From the NCBI RefSeq assembly GCF_030816505.1, contig NZ_JAUSYB010000001.1, forward strand, positions 1,426,001 through 1,490,000: a stretch of 64,000 nt of DNA. Reading direction: 5' to 3'. Both the position numbers and the translations under genes were made by a program. Shown here piece by piece: positions 43,219 through 51,167 of this stretch. Under the pieces are notes generated by a model. That model did no database searches and was not told the origin of the DNA. It saw only the letters and a program-made list of their open reading frames with translations. This stretch comes from Microbacterium sp. W4I20. Its GTDB lineage: Bacteria > Actinomycetota > Actinomycetes > Actinomycetales > Microbacteriaceae. The number at the start of each line of letters is the position of its first letter. Positions within the stretch are counted from its first letter, which is position 1.

Positions 43219-43360
43219 GTCGGCTCCTATGAGACGAGGGCACGGGCGCCCACGGACAGGTAGGAGATCATCTAAACATGCGGTCCGCCGCGCCGAGGAA
43301 CGCCAGAGACCTCGGCGGATCACGTTTGTGTTGCAAGTGTGACCGATTGTGACGCACTCC

Positions 43361-43380
43361 GCCGTCGCCGCGGCGACGGC
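43361..43380. promoter_or_regulatory. Perfect 20-bp palindrome upstream of the Lys/Ala-rich gene
   Basis: GCCGTCGCCG/CGGCGACGGC is an uninterrupted palindrome of 20 bp in the 248-nt divergent region. A plausible -10 box TATCCT follows at 43410-43415. It could be an operator for the gene set at 43.4-49.4 kb; no cognate regulator is identified. Confidence 0.5.
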
Positions 43381-43466
43381 TGCGGTACCAACTGTTCACT
43401 TTGGGTGACTATCCTCTGTGCCCACAGACATGAGCGATGGCGCTCCGGATGCAGGGAGAACAGATC

Positions 43467-44135
43467 ATGGCAAAGAAGACCACCGCGCAGCGCACCGCAG
43501 AAGCCGCCGTCGATGCGGCCAAGGATGCGGCGAAGGACGCGAAGAAGCTGATCAAGGCGCTGCCGAAGAAGGCAGCCAAGAAGCTCAAGCCGCTCGTCGA
43601 AGACGCCAAGGATGCCTCGAAGGTGTCGAAGAAGAAGCTCGCCGACAAGCCGAAGAAGGTCACGAAGTCCGCGACCGCGGCGACCGCGCGCCTGCAGGAT
43701 GCCGCGGCGCGACTGCACGCCAAGCAGAAGGCCGATGAGAAGGCAGAGCAGAAGAAGGCCGACAAGAAGGCAGCGGACAAGAAGGCGGCCAAGAAGTCCG
43801 CAGAGAAGCCGAGCGCCGACGCAACCGCATCGAAGGAAGTGGTGAAGGCCCCCGCCACCGCTGTCCCCGCGATCCCGACTCCGACTGTGGAGCCCGGCTC
43901 CCCCGCGGTGAAGACTCCGACCGTGAAGCCGACCCGCCGCGTCAAGACCCCGGTGATCACGGCGCCGACCGTCGAGGTGACCACGGTCGCGTCGCACGCC
44001 AACACCGCGCCTCTGCCCACCGGAGACCTGTCCGGGCTCACCCTCATCGAGTTGCGGGCACGCGCCCGCGCAGAGGGTCGTGCGGGATACTCGCGCCTCT
44101 CGAAGGCCGCTCTGATCGACCTCCTTGCCCGCTGA
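43467..44135 (+). CDS. Lys/Ala-rich basic protein with C-terminal Rho-N/SAP-like motif
   Basis: A 222-aa low-complexity protein. Residues 1-about 130 are dominated by Lys and Ala (AKKTTAQRTAEAAVDAAKDA, KADKKAADKKAAKKSAEKPS), as in histone-like tails. A Pro/Thr-rich linker follows (about 135-180). The last 35 residues, LSGLTLIELRARARAEGRAG then YSRLSKAALIDLLAR, resemble the Rho N-terminal or SAP-like helix-extended-loop-helix that binds nucleic acid. RBS GGGAG precedes ATG 43467. Its stop lies within or next to the start of the NRPS gene, so the two are co-transcribed. A chromatin role is plausible; a direct link to poly-lysine chemistry is only suggestive. Confidence 0.82.
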   Translation: MAKKTTAQRTAEAAVDAAKDAAKDAKKLIKALPKKAAKKLKPLVEDAKDASKVSKKKLADKPKKVTKSATAATARLQDAAARLHAKQKADEKAEQKKADKKAADKKAAKKSAEKPSADATASKEVVKAPATAVPAIPTPTVEPGSPAVKTPTVKPTRRVKTPVITAPTVEVTTVASHANTAPLPTGDLSGLTLIELRARARAEGRAGYSRLSKAALIDLLAR

Positions 44136-47100
44136 CGTGCAGGCGGCGCTGGACCGCACCGCGGAGGCGACGGCGCCGCGCACGCTCATCGACATCCTCC
44201 GCGAGACGACGGCTCAGCACCCGGAGGCATCCGCGATCGAGGATGCCGACGGGGCACTGAGCTACTCCGAACTGCTGGCGCGCGTCTGGCGCACCGCGGC
44301 GCTGCTGCGCGAGCACGGCGTGGGCCGGGGAGACCGCGTCGGCATCCGGATGGCCTCGGGGCGACGCGAGCTCTACATCGCGATCCTCGGCGCCATGGCG
44401 GCCGGTGCGGCGTACGTCCCGGTCGACGCCGACGACCCGGAGGAGCGCGCCGAGCTCGTGTTCGGCGAAGCCCGCGTCGTCGGCACCATCACCGGTACCG
44501 GCGCGTACCACCCCGCCGCCACGGCACCCGCGGCCGAGCTCTTCGACGGCGAGAACCCGCACCCGAGCACGGCGGCCGTTCCGGTCATCACGCCGCCGAC
44601 CGTCGACGACGACGCCTGGATCATCTTCACCTCCGGCTCGACCGGTGTGCCCAAGGGCGTCGCGGTGTCGCATCGCTCCGCCGCGGCGTTCGTCGACGCC
44701 GAGGCCCGGCTGTTCCTGCAGGATTCCCCACTCGGCCCCGGCGACCGCGTGCTGGCGGGGCTGTCCGTCGCCTTCGACGCGTCGTGCGAGGAGATGTGGC
44801 TCGCCTGGGGTCACGGCGCGTGCCTCGTCCCCGCGCCGCGCGCCCTGGTGCGCTCGGGCGAGGATCTCGGGCCCTGGCTGCTCGGGCACGGCATCACGGT
44901 CGTGTCGACGGTCCCGACGCTCGCCGCGCTCTGGCCGCAGGACGCGATCGAGAACGTGCGTCTGCTGATCTTCGGCGGCGAAGCCTGCCCGCCCGAGCTG
45001 GTCGCCCGGCTCGCCTCCGACGGCCGCGAGGTCTGGAACACCTACGGCCCGACCGAGGCCACCGTCGTCGCCTGCGCCTCCCTGATGGAGGCCGCAGGCC
45101 CGGTGCGGATCGGACTGCCCCTCGACGGCTGGTCGCTGGCCGTCGTCGATGCCTCCGGCGAGCGCGTTGCCGAGGGCGAGACCGGCGAGCTCATCATCGG
45201 CGGCGTCGGCCTGGCACGTTATCTCGACCCCGCGAAGGACACCGAGAAGTACGCCCCGATGCCCACCCTCGGCTGGGACCGGGCCTACCGTTCCGGCGAC
45301 CTCGTGCGGTTCGAATCCGAGGGACTGCTGTTCCAAGGTCGCGCTGACGATCAGGTGAAGATCGGCGGCCGGCGCATCGAGCTCGGCGAGGTCGAAGCCG
45401 CGCTGCAGGCGCTCACGGCGGTGTCGGCGGCGACCGTCGTCGTGCAGAAGACCGAGAGCGGGATGCCGCTGCTGGTCGGCTACGTCGTGCCCGACGAGGG
45501 ATTCGACCGCCAGACCGCCCGCGCAGAACTCTCCGAGACGCTGCCCGCTCCGCTCATCCCGCTGCTCGCGATCATCGACGACCTCCCGGTGCGCACCTCC
45601 GGCAAGGTCGACAAAGCGGCGCTTCCGTGGCCGCTCGAATCCGGGGATGGCGGAGACTCGTCACTCTCCGGCACCTCGGCCTGGCTCGCCGAGCAGTGGT
45701 TCGCCGTGCTCGGCATCCGTCCGACCGATGAGGATGCCGACTTCTTCCAGCTCGGTGGCGGATCGCTTGCGGCGGCCCAACTCGTCTCGCGGCTGCGCAC
45801 GCGCGCGCCCGAGTTCACGATGACCGACGTGTACGACCTGCCCCGACTGCGCCAGATGGCGGATGCCGTCGAGGACGAGACCGACGCCGAGGCGGAGCAG
45901 GGCGACCGGGCCTTCAGCCGGCAGACGCCGACACCGCGCCGCATGCAGTGGGTGCAGACACTCGCCGGGTTTCCGCTCTTCGTGTTCACCGGCATCCGCT
46001 GGCTGCTCTTCCTGCTCACCGCCAGCTGGCTGCTGCGCCTCTCCCCCGGTTTCGAGTTCCTGCCCGACGTCTCGGGCTGGGTCGTGCTCACCGGGCTGGT
46101 GATCTTCGCCACCCCGCTCGGCAAGATGGCGATCGCGGCGGCCGCTGCACGGCTGCTGTTGGCGGGCGTCCGGCCGGGCGACTATCCGCGCGGCGGCGGC
46201 GTGCACCTGCGGCTCTGGCTCGCCGAGCAGATCGCGCAGCAGGTGGATCCGGTCGGTCTCGCCGGCGCCCCCTGGGTCGTGTACTACGCCCGCGCGCTCG
46301 GCGCCCGCATCCACCGGGACGTCGACCTGCACACCGTGCCGCCGATCACCGGCATGCTCGACATCGGCGCCGGTGCCTCGATCGAACCCGAGGTCGACCT
46401 GACCGGGTATTGGATCGACGGCGACACGGTGCGCATCGGCAGCATCCGGATCGGCGCCGATGCGATGATCGGCGCGCGCAGCACCCTCGCCCCCGGCACG
46501 AAGATCGGCCGCGGCGCGGAGGTCGCCCCGGGGTCCGCGGTGTTCGGGAGGGTTCGCGCCGGCCAGCGCTGGGCCGGGTCTCCCGCGGCCCGCACCGGCG
46601 GGGTCTCCACGCCGTTCGCCACCACGCGCCCCCCGAGCAAGCGGCGCTGGCTGTGGGCCTTCGCCGCATCCTCCGCTGCCCTCGGCATCCTGCCCCTCGT
46701 GGCATTCGCCGCCGGTGCCGTCGTTCTCTCCGCGGGCATGCGCGGCGCGGACTCGCTGCTCGATGCGATCCCCGGCGCCCTCGCGATGCTCGTGCCGGCC
46801 GTCCTGGTCACCGGCGCCGTCTTCGCCCTGCTGGTCCTGCTCCTCGTGCGACTGCTCGGAATCGGGCTGATCGAGGGCGTCTTCCCGGTGCGCTCGCGCG
46901 TCGCCTGGCAGGCCTGGACGACCGAACGCCTGCTCGACTCGGCTCGCACGTTCCTGTTCCCGCTGTACTCCAGCGGCTTCACGCCGCTGTGGCTGCGGGC
47001 GCTGGGAGCGGAGGTCGGCCGCGACGTCGAGGCATCGACCGTGCTGCTGATCCCGAAGCTCACGACCATCGCCGACGGGGCCTTCCTCGCCGACGACACC

Positions 47101-48060
47101 ATGGTCGCCACCTACGAACTGCAGGGTGGGTGGATGCGGCTCGCGAAGGCGCGCATCGGCAAGCGGGCCTTCCTCGGCAACTCCGGCCTGGCCGCCGGAG
47201 GGCACAACGTCCCGAAGGATGGGCTGGTCGCCGTGCTGTCGGTGGCACCGCTGAAGGCGAAGGCCGGGTCGTCCTGGCTGGGCTCGCCGGCGACGCGTCT
47301 CCGCCGCGTGGTGAACGACTCCGACCTCGAGCGCACATATCGGCCGCGCACCGGGCTGCGCTACGCCCGCGCACTCTGGGAGATCTGCCGGGTCATCCCG
47401 GTGTTCGTGACCTGTGCGATCGGACTGGCCGTGATGCTGTCGCTCGCCGTACTCATCGAGGCCGTGGGGCTGCCCTGGGCCGTCGCCCTCTCCCCCGCGG
47501 TGATGCTGATCGCCGGCGCGTTCGCGGCGCTGATCACGACCGCCGCGAAATGGCTCATCGTCGGCCCGATCCGGCCCGGCGAGCACCCGCTCTGGTCGAG
47601 CTTCGTGTGGCGCACCGAGGTGTCGGACACGTTCACCGAGATGGTCGCGGCGCCCTGGTTCGCCAACTCCGCATCGGGCACTCCCGCCCTCGCGATCTGG
47701 CTGCGCACGCTCGGCGCGAAGATCGGCCGCGGGGTCTGGACCGACAGCTATTGGCTGCCCGAACCCGACCTCGTCACCCTCGGGGACGGCGCGACGGTGA
47801 ACCGCGGATGTGTGGTTCAGACGCATCTGTTCCATGATCGAGTGATGAGCATCGATTCCGTCACCCTCGAGAACGGTGCGACCCTGGGGCCGCACAGCGT
47901 GATCCTGCCCGCCGCCACGATCGGAGCGGACGCCACGGTCGGGCCCGCCTCTCTCGTCATGCGCGGCGAGTTCGTCCCCGTGGGCAGCCGGTGGAGCGGC
48001 AACCCGATCGGGCCCTGGCGTGCGGTGAAGGTGCGGTCGTACCAGGCATCCGACGCATGA
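44125..48060 (+). CDS. Pls/PosA-type single-module NRPS (candidate poly-lysine synthetase)
   Basis: A 1311-aa enzyme of the epsilon-poly-lysine synthetase architecture. The adenylation domain (about 1-510) has phosphate loop TSGSTGVPKG at 169-178, NTYGPTEATV, YRSGDLVRF and SGKVDKAAL. The carrier domain (about 520-590) has FFQLGGGSLAAAQL with the phosphopantetheine Ser at 547. The C-terminal half has about six membrane helices and three left-handed beta-helix, acyltransferase-like blocks (about 755-825, 980-1060, 1215-1305). Read on GrsA numbering, the pocket is D218 A219 E222 S261 I282 G284 T306 V314 V315 K494. That is close to the lysine code DAESIGSVCK I recall for bacitracin synthetase. 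The start may be TTG 44125 (overlap with the previous gene) or GTG 44137. Confidence 0.9.
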   Translation: MPADVQAALDRTAEATAPRTLIDILRETTAQHPEASAIEDADGALSYSELLARVWRTAALLREHGVGRGDRVGIRMASGRRELYIAILGAMAAGAAYVPVDADDPEERAELVFGEARVVGTITGTGAYHPAATAPAAELFDGENPHPSTAAVPVITPPTVDDDAWIIFTSGSTGVPKGVAVSHRSAAAFVDAEARLFLQDSPLGPGDRVLAGLSVAFDASCEEMWLAWGHGACLVPAPRALVRSGEDLGPWLLGHGITVVSTVPTLAALWPQDAIENVRLLIFGGEACPPELVARLASDGREVWNTYGPTEATVVACASLMEAAGPVRIGLPLDGWSLAVVDASGERVAEGETGELIIGGVGLARYLDPAKDTEKYAPMPTLGWDRAYRSGDLVRFESEGLLFQGRADDQVKIGGRRIELGEVEAALQALTAVSAATVVVQKTESGMPLLVGYVVPDEGFDRQTARAELSETLPAPLIPLLAIIDDLPVRTSGKVDKAALPWPLESGDGGDSSLSGTSAWLAEQWFAVLGIRPTDEDADFFQLGGGSLAAAQLVSRLRTRAPEFTMTDVYDLPRLRQMADAVEDETDAEAEQGDRAFSRQTPTPRRMQWVQTLAGFPLFVFTGIRWLLFLLTASWLLRLSPGFEFLPDVSGWVVLTGLVIFATPLGKMAIAAAAARLLLAGVRPGDYPRGGGVHLRLWLAEQIAQQVDPVGLAGAPWVVYYARALGARIHRDVDLHTVPPITGMLDIGAGASIEPEVDLTGYWIDGDTVRIGSIRIGADAMIGARSTLAPGTKIGRGAEVAPGSAVFGRVRAGQRWAGSPAARTGGVSTPFATTRPPSKRRWLWAFAASSAALGILPLVAFAAGAVVLSAGMRGADSLLDAIPGALAMLVPAVLVTGAVFALLVLLLVRLLGIGLIEGVFPVRSRVAWQAWTTERLLDSARTFLFPLYSSGFTPLWLRALGAEVGRDVEASTVLLIPKLTTIADGAFLADDTMVATYELQGGWMRLAKARIGKRAFLGNSGLAAGGHNVPKDGLVAVLSVAPLKAKAGSSWLGSPATRLRRVVNDSDLERTYRPRTGLRYARALWEICRVIPVFVTCAIGLAVMLSLAVLIEAVGLPWAVALSPAVMLIAGAFAALITTAAKWLIVGPIRPGEHPLWSSFVWRTEVSDTFTEMVAAPWFANSASGTPALAIWLRTLGAKIGRGVWTDSYWLPEPDLVTLGDGATVNRGCVVQTHLFHDRVMSIDSVTLENGATLGPHSVILPAATIGADATVGPASLVMRGEFVPVGSRWSGNPIGPWRAVKVRSYQASDA

Positions 48061-49376
48061 CCGTCGACCCGTACACCCCGCACAGCGGAGACCGCCGCTA
48101 CGGGGTGCTCCACTACGACCTGTCGCTCGACTACCGGGTCACGACGAATCGACTGGCGGGCACGGCGGTGCTCCGCGTGCGGATGAACGAACCGGCGAAG
48201 CACGTGTCCCTCGACCTCGTCGGACTCAAGGCGACCAAGGTGCGCGTCGCCGGGGATCGAGGAGCGACGTTCCGGCAGGACACCCGACGCCTCAAGGTGC
48301 TCTTCGGCGCGGAGCGCGCGGCCGGTGACGAGCTCACGATCACGGTGGAGTACTCCGGGGCCCCGGCTCCGCGCCGCACGCGCTGGGGCCTCATCGGCTG
48401 GGAGGAGCTGGAGGACGGCGCGCTCGTCGCCTCGCAGCCGACCGGCGCACCCACCTGGTTCCCGTGCAACGACCTGCCCGGAGACCGGGCGACCTATCGG
48501 CTGGAGTTCACGACCGACCCGGGGTACACCGTGGTCAGTGGAGGCGCGGCGACGCGCTCCCTGCAGCGCGGGCGCACACGTTGGACCTTCCAGCAGCCGC
48601 TGCCGACGGCGACGTACCTGATGACGGTCCAGATCGGCCAGTACGCCGACGAGCATGTCGCTCTCGGCGAGACCCCCGGCCGGCTCTACTACCCCCGGGC
48701 GCTCGCTGCCCGTGTGCAGGCCGACTTCGCGCCACTCGGCGAGATGATGCGCGTGTTCGTCGACGCGTTCGGCCCCTACCCCCAGGAGTCGTACAAGGTG
48801 GTCATCACGCCGGACGACCTGGAGATCCCTCTCGAGGCACAGGGGATGGCCATCTTCGGTGCGAATCATGTCGACGGCGCGCGCGGCGAGGAGCGGCTGA
48901 TCGCCCACGAGCTGGCTCATCAGTGGTTCGGGAACAGCGTCGGCGTCGCCCGCTGGCAGGACATCTGGCTGAACGAGGGGTTCGCCTGCTACGCCGAATG
49001 GGTGTGGTCGGAGGCCTCCGGCGGCCCGACGGCCCACGCGCTGGCGCTGTCGCATCACGCACGACTCGCAGCCCTCCCCCACGATCTGTTGCTCTCCGAC
49101 CCCGGCCCGGTGGACATGTTCGACGACCGCGTCTACAAGCGCGGAGCGCTGGCCCTGCATGCACTGCGGCTGACGGTCGGCTCCGACCGGTTCTTCTCCT
49201 TCGCGCGCGAGTGGTCGGCCCGGTTCGCGGGGCTCTCGGTCACGTCCGACGACTTCCTCGGCTTCGTCGACGAGCTCGTCGGCGGAGATGCTCGCGACCT
49301 CATGCGCGGATGGCTCGACGAGCTGCCGCTCCCGGCGCTCCCGCCGGCGCCATCCGTCAACCGCGCGCGGCGCTGA
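48057..49376 (+). CDS. M1-family zinc metallopeptidase, short form
   Basis: A 439-aa aminopeptidase-like protein. The zinc site is HELAHQW, residues 284-290, with the third ligand E307 in IWLNEGFACYAEW, the exact M1 spacing. The substrate-end motif is LEAQGMAIFG instead of the common GAMEN. The N-terminal beta-domain (about 1-200) is present, while the C-terminal helical domain of large M1 enzymes is missing. ATG 48057 overlaps the NRPS stop (ATGA), so the peptidase is made together with the synthetase. Known epsilon-poly-lysine-degrading enzymes are zinc aminopeptidases (from memory), so a matching role in degradation or self-protection is plausible. No signal peptide is visible. Confidence 0.9.
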   Translation: MTVDPYTPHSGDRRYGVLHYDLSLDYRVTTNRLAGTAVLRVRMNEPAKHVSLDLVGLKATKVRVAGDRGATFRQDTRRLKVLFGAERAAGDELTITVEYSGAPAPRRTRWGLIGWEELEDGALVASQPTGAPTWFPCNDLPGDRATYRLEFTTDPGYTVVSGGAATRSLQRGRTRWTFQQPLPTATYLMTVQIGQYADEHVALGETPGRLYYPRALAARVQADFAPLGEMMRVFVDAFGPYPQESYKVVITPDDLEIPLEAQGMAIFGANHVDGARGEERLIAHELAHQWFGNSVGVARWQDIWLNEGFACYAEWVWSEASGGPTAHALALSHHARLAALPHDLLLSDPGPVDMFDDRVYKRGALALHALRLTVGSDRFFSFAREWSARFAGLSVTSDDFLGFVDELVGGDARDLMRGWLDELPLPALPPAPSVNRARR

Positions 49377-49980
49377 GGGTGTAGCCGGTCGGGCCGGGCA
49401 GAGTCGCCACCTGCAGTGGCGAGGCTCTGCCCGGGAGCATCGCCGTCCACTCCGCGGGTTCGACTGCCGCCGGTTCCGGTCGCAGCCGGACGTCGCCGGG
49501 GTCGATCACGATGCCGCGCCCGTCGGCTTTGACCGCCGCTTCGATGCGGGTCCAGCCGGCGAGGTCGGGAGCGGATGCCGCGGAGAACAGCGGCGCCAGT
49601 TCGGCGACCCGGAGCGCGGCGGTGTCGTGCTCGACGTCGACTCCCAGCGGCTCCCGCCCCTGCGCCGCCGCGACGACCACCAGGTCTTCGGCATGGCTCA
49701 CACTCAGCACGAATCCCGGCGTCCGGGGCGCGGCATGATGCTCCCCGCAGCGCGCGCAGACGCTGTCGAGCGGCACGTAGGGCCCGCCGCCCAGTCGGAG
49801 AACAAGCTCGCGGATGAGTGCACGGCCGGCGAGGAACCCTGCGGCCCGAGCCCCGGTCAACTCACGGAATCGCGCGAGCTGCCCCTGACCCATCGCGGCG
49901 AGATCCTCCGTACTCAGCTCCGGGACGTCGGATGCGCGCGCCCAGACGACTGTCGCTCCGCGCCACGTGACCTCGTCCAT
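49357..49980 (-). CDS. 4'-Phosphopantetheinyl transferase, Sfp-type
   Basis: A 207-aa transferase that loads phosphopantetheine from CoA on carrier domains. The Mg-binding motif is PLGVDVEHD, the WxxKEA-type helix appears as WTRIEAAVKADG (the first Lys replaced by Ile, Glu and second Lys kept), and SVSHAEDLVVVA is the other conserved strand. ARCGEHHAAPRTPG is the usual Cys-Gly-x-His-PPPTase N-terminal core. The gene is convergent with the M1 peptidase gene and their 3-prime ends overlap by 20 nt. It is the obvious activator for the NRPS carrier domain at S547. It is last in the minus-strand run of rhodanese, glutaredoxin and Dabb genes. Confidence 0.9.
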   Translation of the reverse strand: MDEVTWRGATVVWARASDVPELSTEDLAAMGQGQLARFRELTGARAAGFLAGRALIRELVLRLGGGPYVPLDSVCARCGEHHAAPRTPGFVLSVSHAEDLVVVAAAQGREPLGVDVEHDTAALRVAELAPLFSAASAPDLAGWTRIEAAVKADGRGIVIDPGDVRLRPEPAAVEPAEWTAMLPGRASPLQVATLPGPTGYTLSAARG

Positions 49981-50013
49981 GTCCCGGTGCCCGATCTCGT
50001 GGGACGAAGCCGC

Positions 50014-50313
50014 TCAGACCTCGAAGTCGACGGCGACGCGGGACTCGACGACGGAGCGGACGTACGCGACGACCTCTTCGTGCGCCGGGTGCACCTGGTA
50101 CTCCTCGAGCGCGGCGAGGGAGGCGAAGTCGGCGACGAGTGTCACATCCCAGTTCGCGCCCGGATACGCCATGTTGGCGCCCGCCGAGATCGAGAGCAGC
50201 TGCGGGACGACCCCGTCGAGCGCATTCAGGCGACGAGCCACCTCGGCGGCCTGCGCTGCTCGGTCGGCCGCGTCCTCGGCGGCGAGCTTCCAGCTCACGA
50301 CATGACGGATCAT
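50014..50313 (-). CDS. Dabb-family (A/B barrel) protein
   Basis: A 99-aa dimeric alpha/beta-barrel protein. IRHVVSWKLAAEDAADRAAQ opens the fold, LLSISAGANMAYPGANWDVT and LVADFASLAALEEYQVHPAH are the characteristic strands. Dabb proteins include polyketide cyclases, heme-degrading-like and stress-responsive proteins, most without known activity. ATG 50313 overlaps the glutaredoxin-like stop (ATGA). It precedes the PPTase by 33 nt. Confidence 0.88.
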   Translation of the reverse strand: MIRHVVSWKLAAEDAADRAAQAAEVARRLNALDGVVPQLLSISAGANMAYPGANWDVTLVADFASLAALEEYQVHPAHEEVVAYVRSVVESRVAVDFEV

Positions 50314-50573
50314 CGGACGGCCTCCTCGAGGGCGACGCGCAGCCGGTCGGGCGAGACCCGCCAGTGCGCATGGAGTTCGCCGTCGATGAGGATGACCGGG
50401 ATCTTTTCCCACCACAGCTCGTACAGTGCGGGGTCGTCCTTGATGGACGCCTCGACGATCTCGATCTGCTCCGCGGCGGCGTCCGGAAGCTCCGCGACGA
50501 CCGCGTCGATCACCTCGGAGGCGACGTCGCAGAGGTGGCAGTCGGGCTTCCCGATCAGCGTCAGCGTGGTCAC
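50310..50573 (-). CDS. Glutaredoxin-like small redox protein
   Basis: An 87-aa thioredoxin-fold protein of the DUF836/glutaredoxin type. The redox motif is GKPDCHLCDVASEVI (CxxC). VILIDGELHAHWRVSPDRLR contains the terminal strand and helix; the cis-Pro sits in KIPVILIDG. The start is GTG 50573, overlapping the rhodanese stop (GTGA). It is translated in a coupled chain rhodanese, glutaredoxin, Dabb. It probably reduces disulfides or accepts sulfur from the rhodanese, a guess from context. Confidence 0.88.
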   Translation of the reverse strand: MTTLTLIGKPDCHLCDVASEVIDAVVAELPDAAAEQIEIVEASIKDDPALYELWWEKIPVILIDGELHAHWRVSPDRLRVALEEAVR

Positions 50574-50872
50574 GCCGACGGCACCTCCACCGCGCGCCCC
50601 TGGGCGATCCACTCGCCGGTGCCGCCCTCGACGTTCGTCGCGTCGTAGCCGCGCGCCTCGAGCGCCTCGACGACGCGCGCCGACCGTCCGCCGGCCTGGC
50701 AGATCACGTCGAACGATTCGGCCGGGAGTTCCTCGAGGCGATTGCCGATCTCGGACATCGGGATGTTGACCGCACCCGGGACGTGCCCGGCCGCGAACTC
50801 ATCGGTCTCGCGCACGTCGATGAGCGGCGTGCCGGAGCGCTCGGCGAGTTCGGTGACGGTGATCGACTTCAT
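50570..50872 (-). CDS. Single-domain rhodanese-like sulfurtransferase
   Basis: A 100-aa rhodanese domain. LIDVRETDEFAAGHVPGAVN is the conserved N-terminal signature, and the catalytic loop ICQAGGRSARV carries the persulfide-forming Cys. FAAGHVPGAVNIPMSEIG is standard for PspE/GlpE-like proteins. It is the first gene in a minus-strand run with the glutaredoxin-like and Dabb genes. The bS22 gene is upstream by about 80 nt with a separate signal region between. Confidence 0.93.
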   Translation of the reverse strand: MKSITVTELAERSGTPLIDVRETDEFAAGHVPGAVNIPMSEIGNRLEELPAESFDVICQAGGRSARVVEALEARGYDATNVEGGTGEWIAQGRAVEVPSA

Positions 50873-50952
50873 GACATCCTCTCGACGGTGCAGAGACTGC
50901 GGGCAGAGACACGAAGCGCCCGTCCGAAGACAGGCGCTCGGTGTCTGGCCGC

Positions 50953-51051
50953 TTACTTCTTGTTGCGGCGCTGGTGGCGAGTCTTACGAAGCAGCTTGCG
51001 GTGCTTCTTCTTCGCCATGCGCTTGCGGCGCTTCTTGATGACAGAACCCAC
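50953..51051 (-). CDS. Small ribosomal subunit protein bS22 (AURKAIP1/COX24-like)
   Basis: A 32-aa, very basic protein: it starts GSVIKKRRKRMAKKKHRKLL (after the initiator Met) and ends RKTRHQRRNKK. It matches the actinobacterial small-subunit protein bS22 (33 aa in mycobacteria) found in 70S structures, of the AURKAIP1/COX24 family. The start is GTG 51051, preceded by GAGG. In mycobacteria a small HTH gene and the bS22 gene lie together downstream of proC (from memory). Here an HTH gene is also upstream, with one membrane-protein gene inserted. Easily missed because of length. Confidence 0.9.
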   Translation of the reverse strand: MGSVIKKRRKRMAKKKHRKLLRKTRHQRRNKK

Positions 51052-51167
51052 GGAAACCTCACTAAGTCAGCGGCTGGGCGTCGCGCAAAATCGGACACCC
51101 GGGTACGGGCACGGAAAAAAATGCCTCGGGTCAGTCTAGCAAACCCGCGCGACTGCTCGGTGCCGTG

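Noticed and set aside
43361..43380. The 20-bp palindrome as a restriction or attachment site
   Set aside because: No integrase or tRNA end is near; a regulatory site or chance palindrome in GC-rich DNA is more likely.
45661..47895. Minus-strand frame of 744 codons opposite the NRPS
   Set aside because: Arg/Gly/Asp-rich shadow; no start signals or family motifs.
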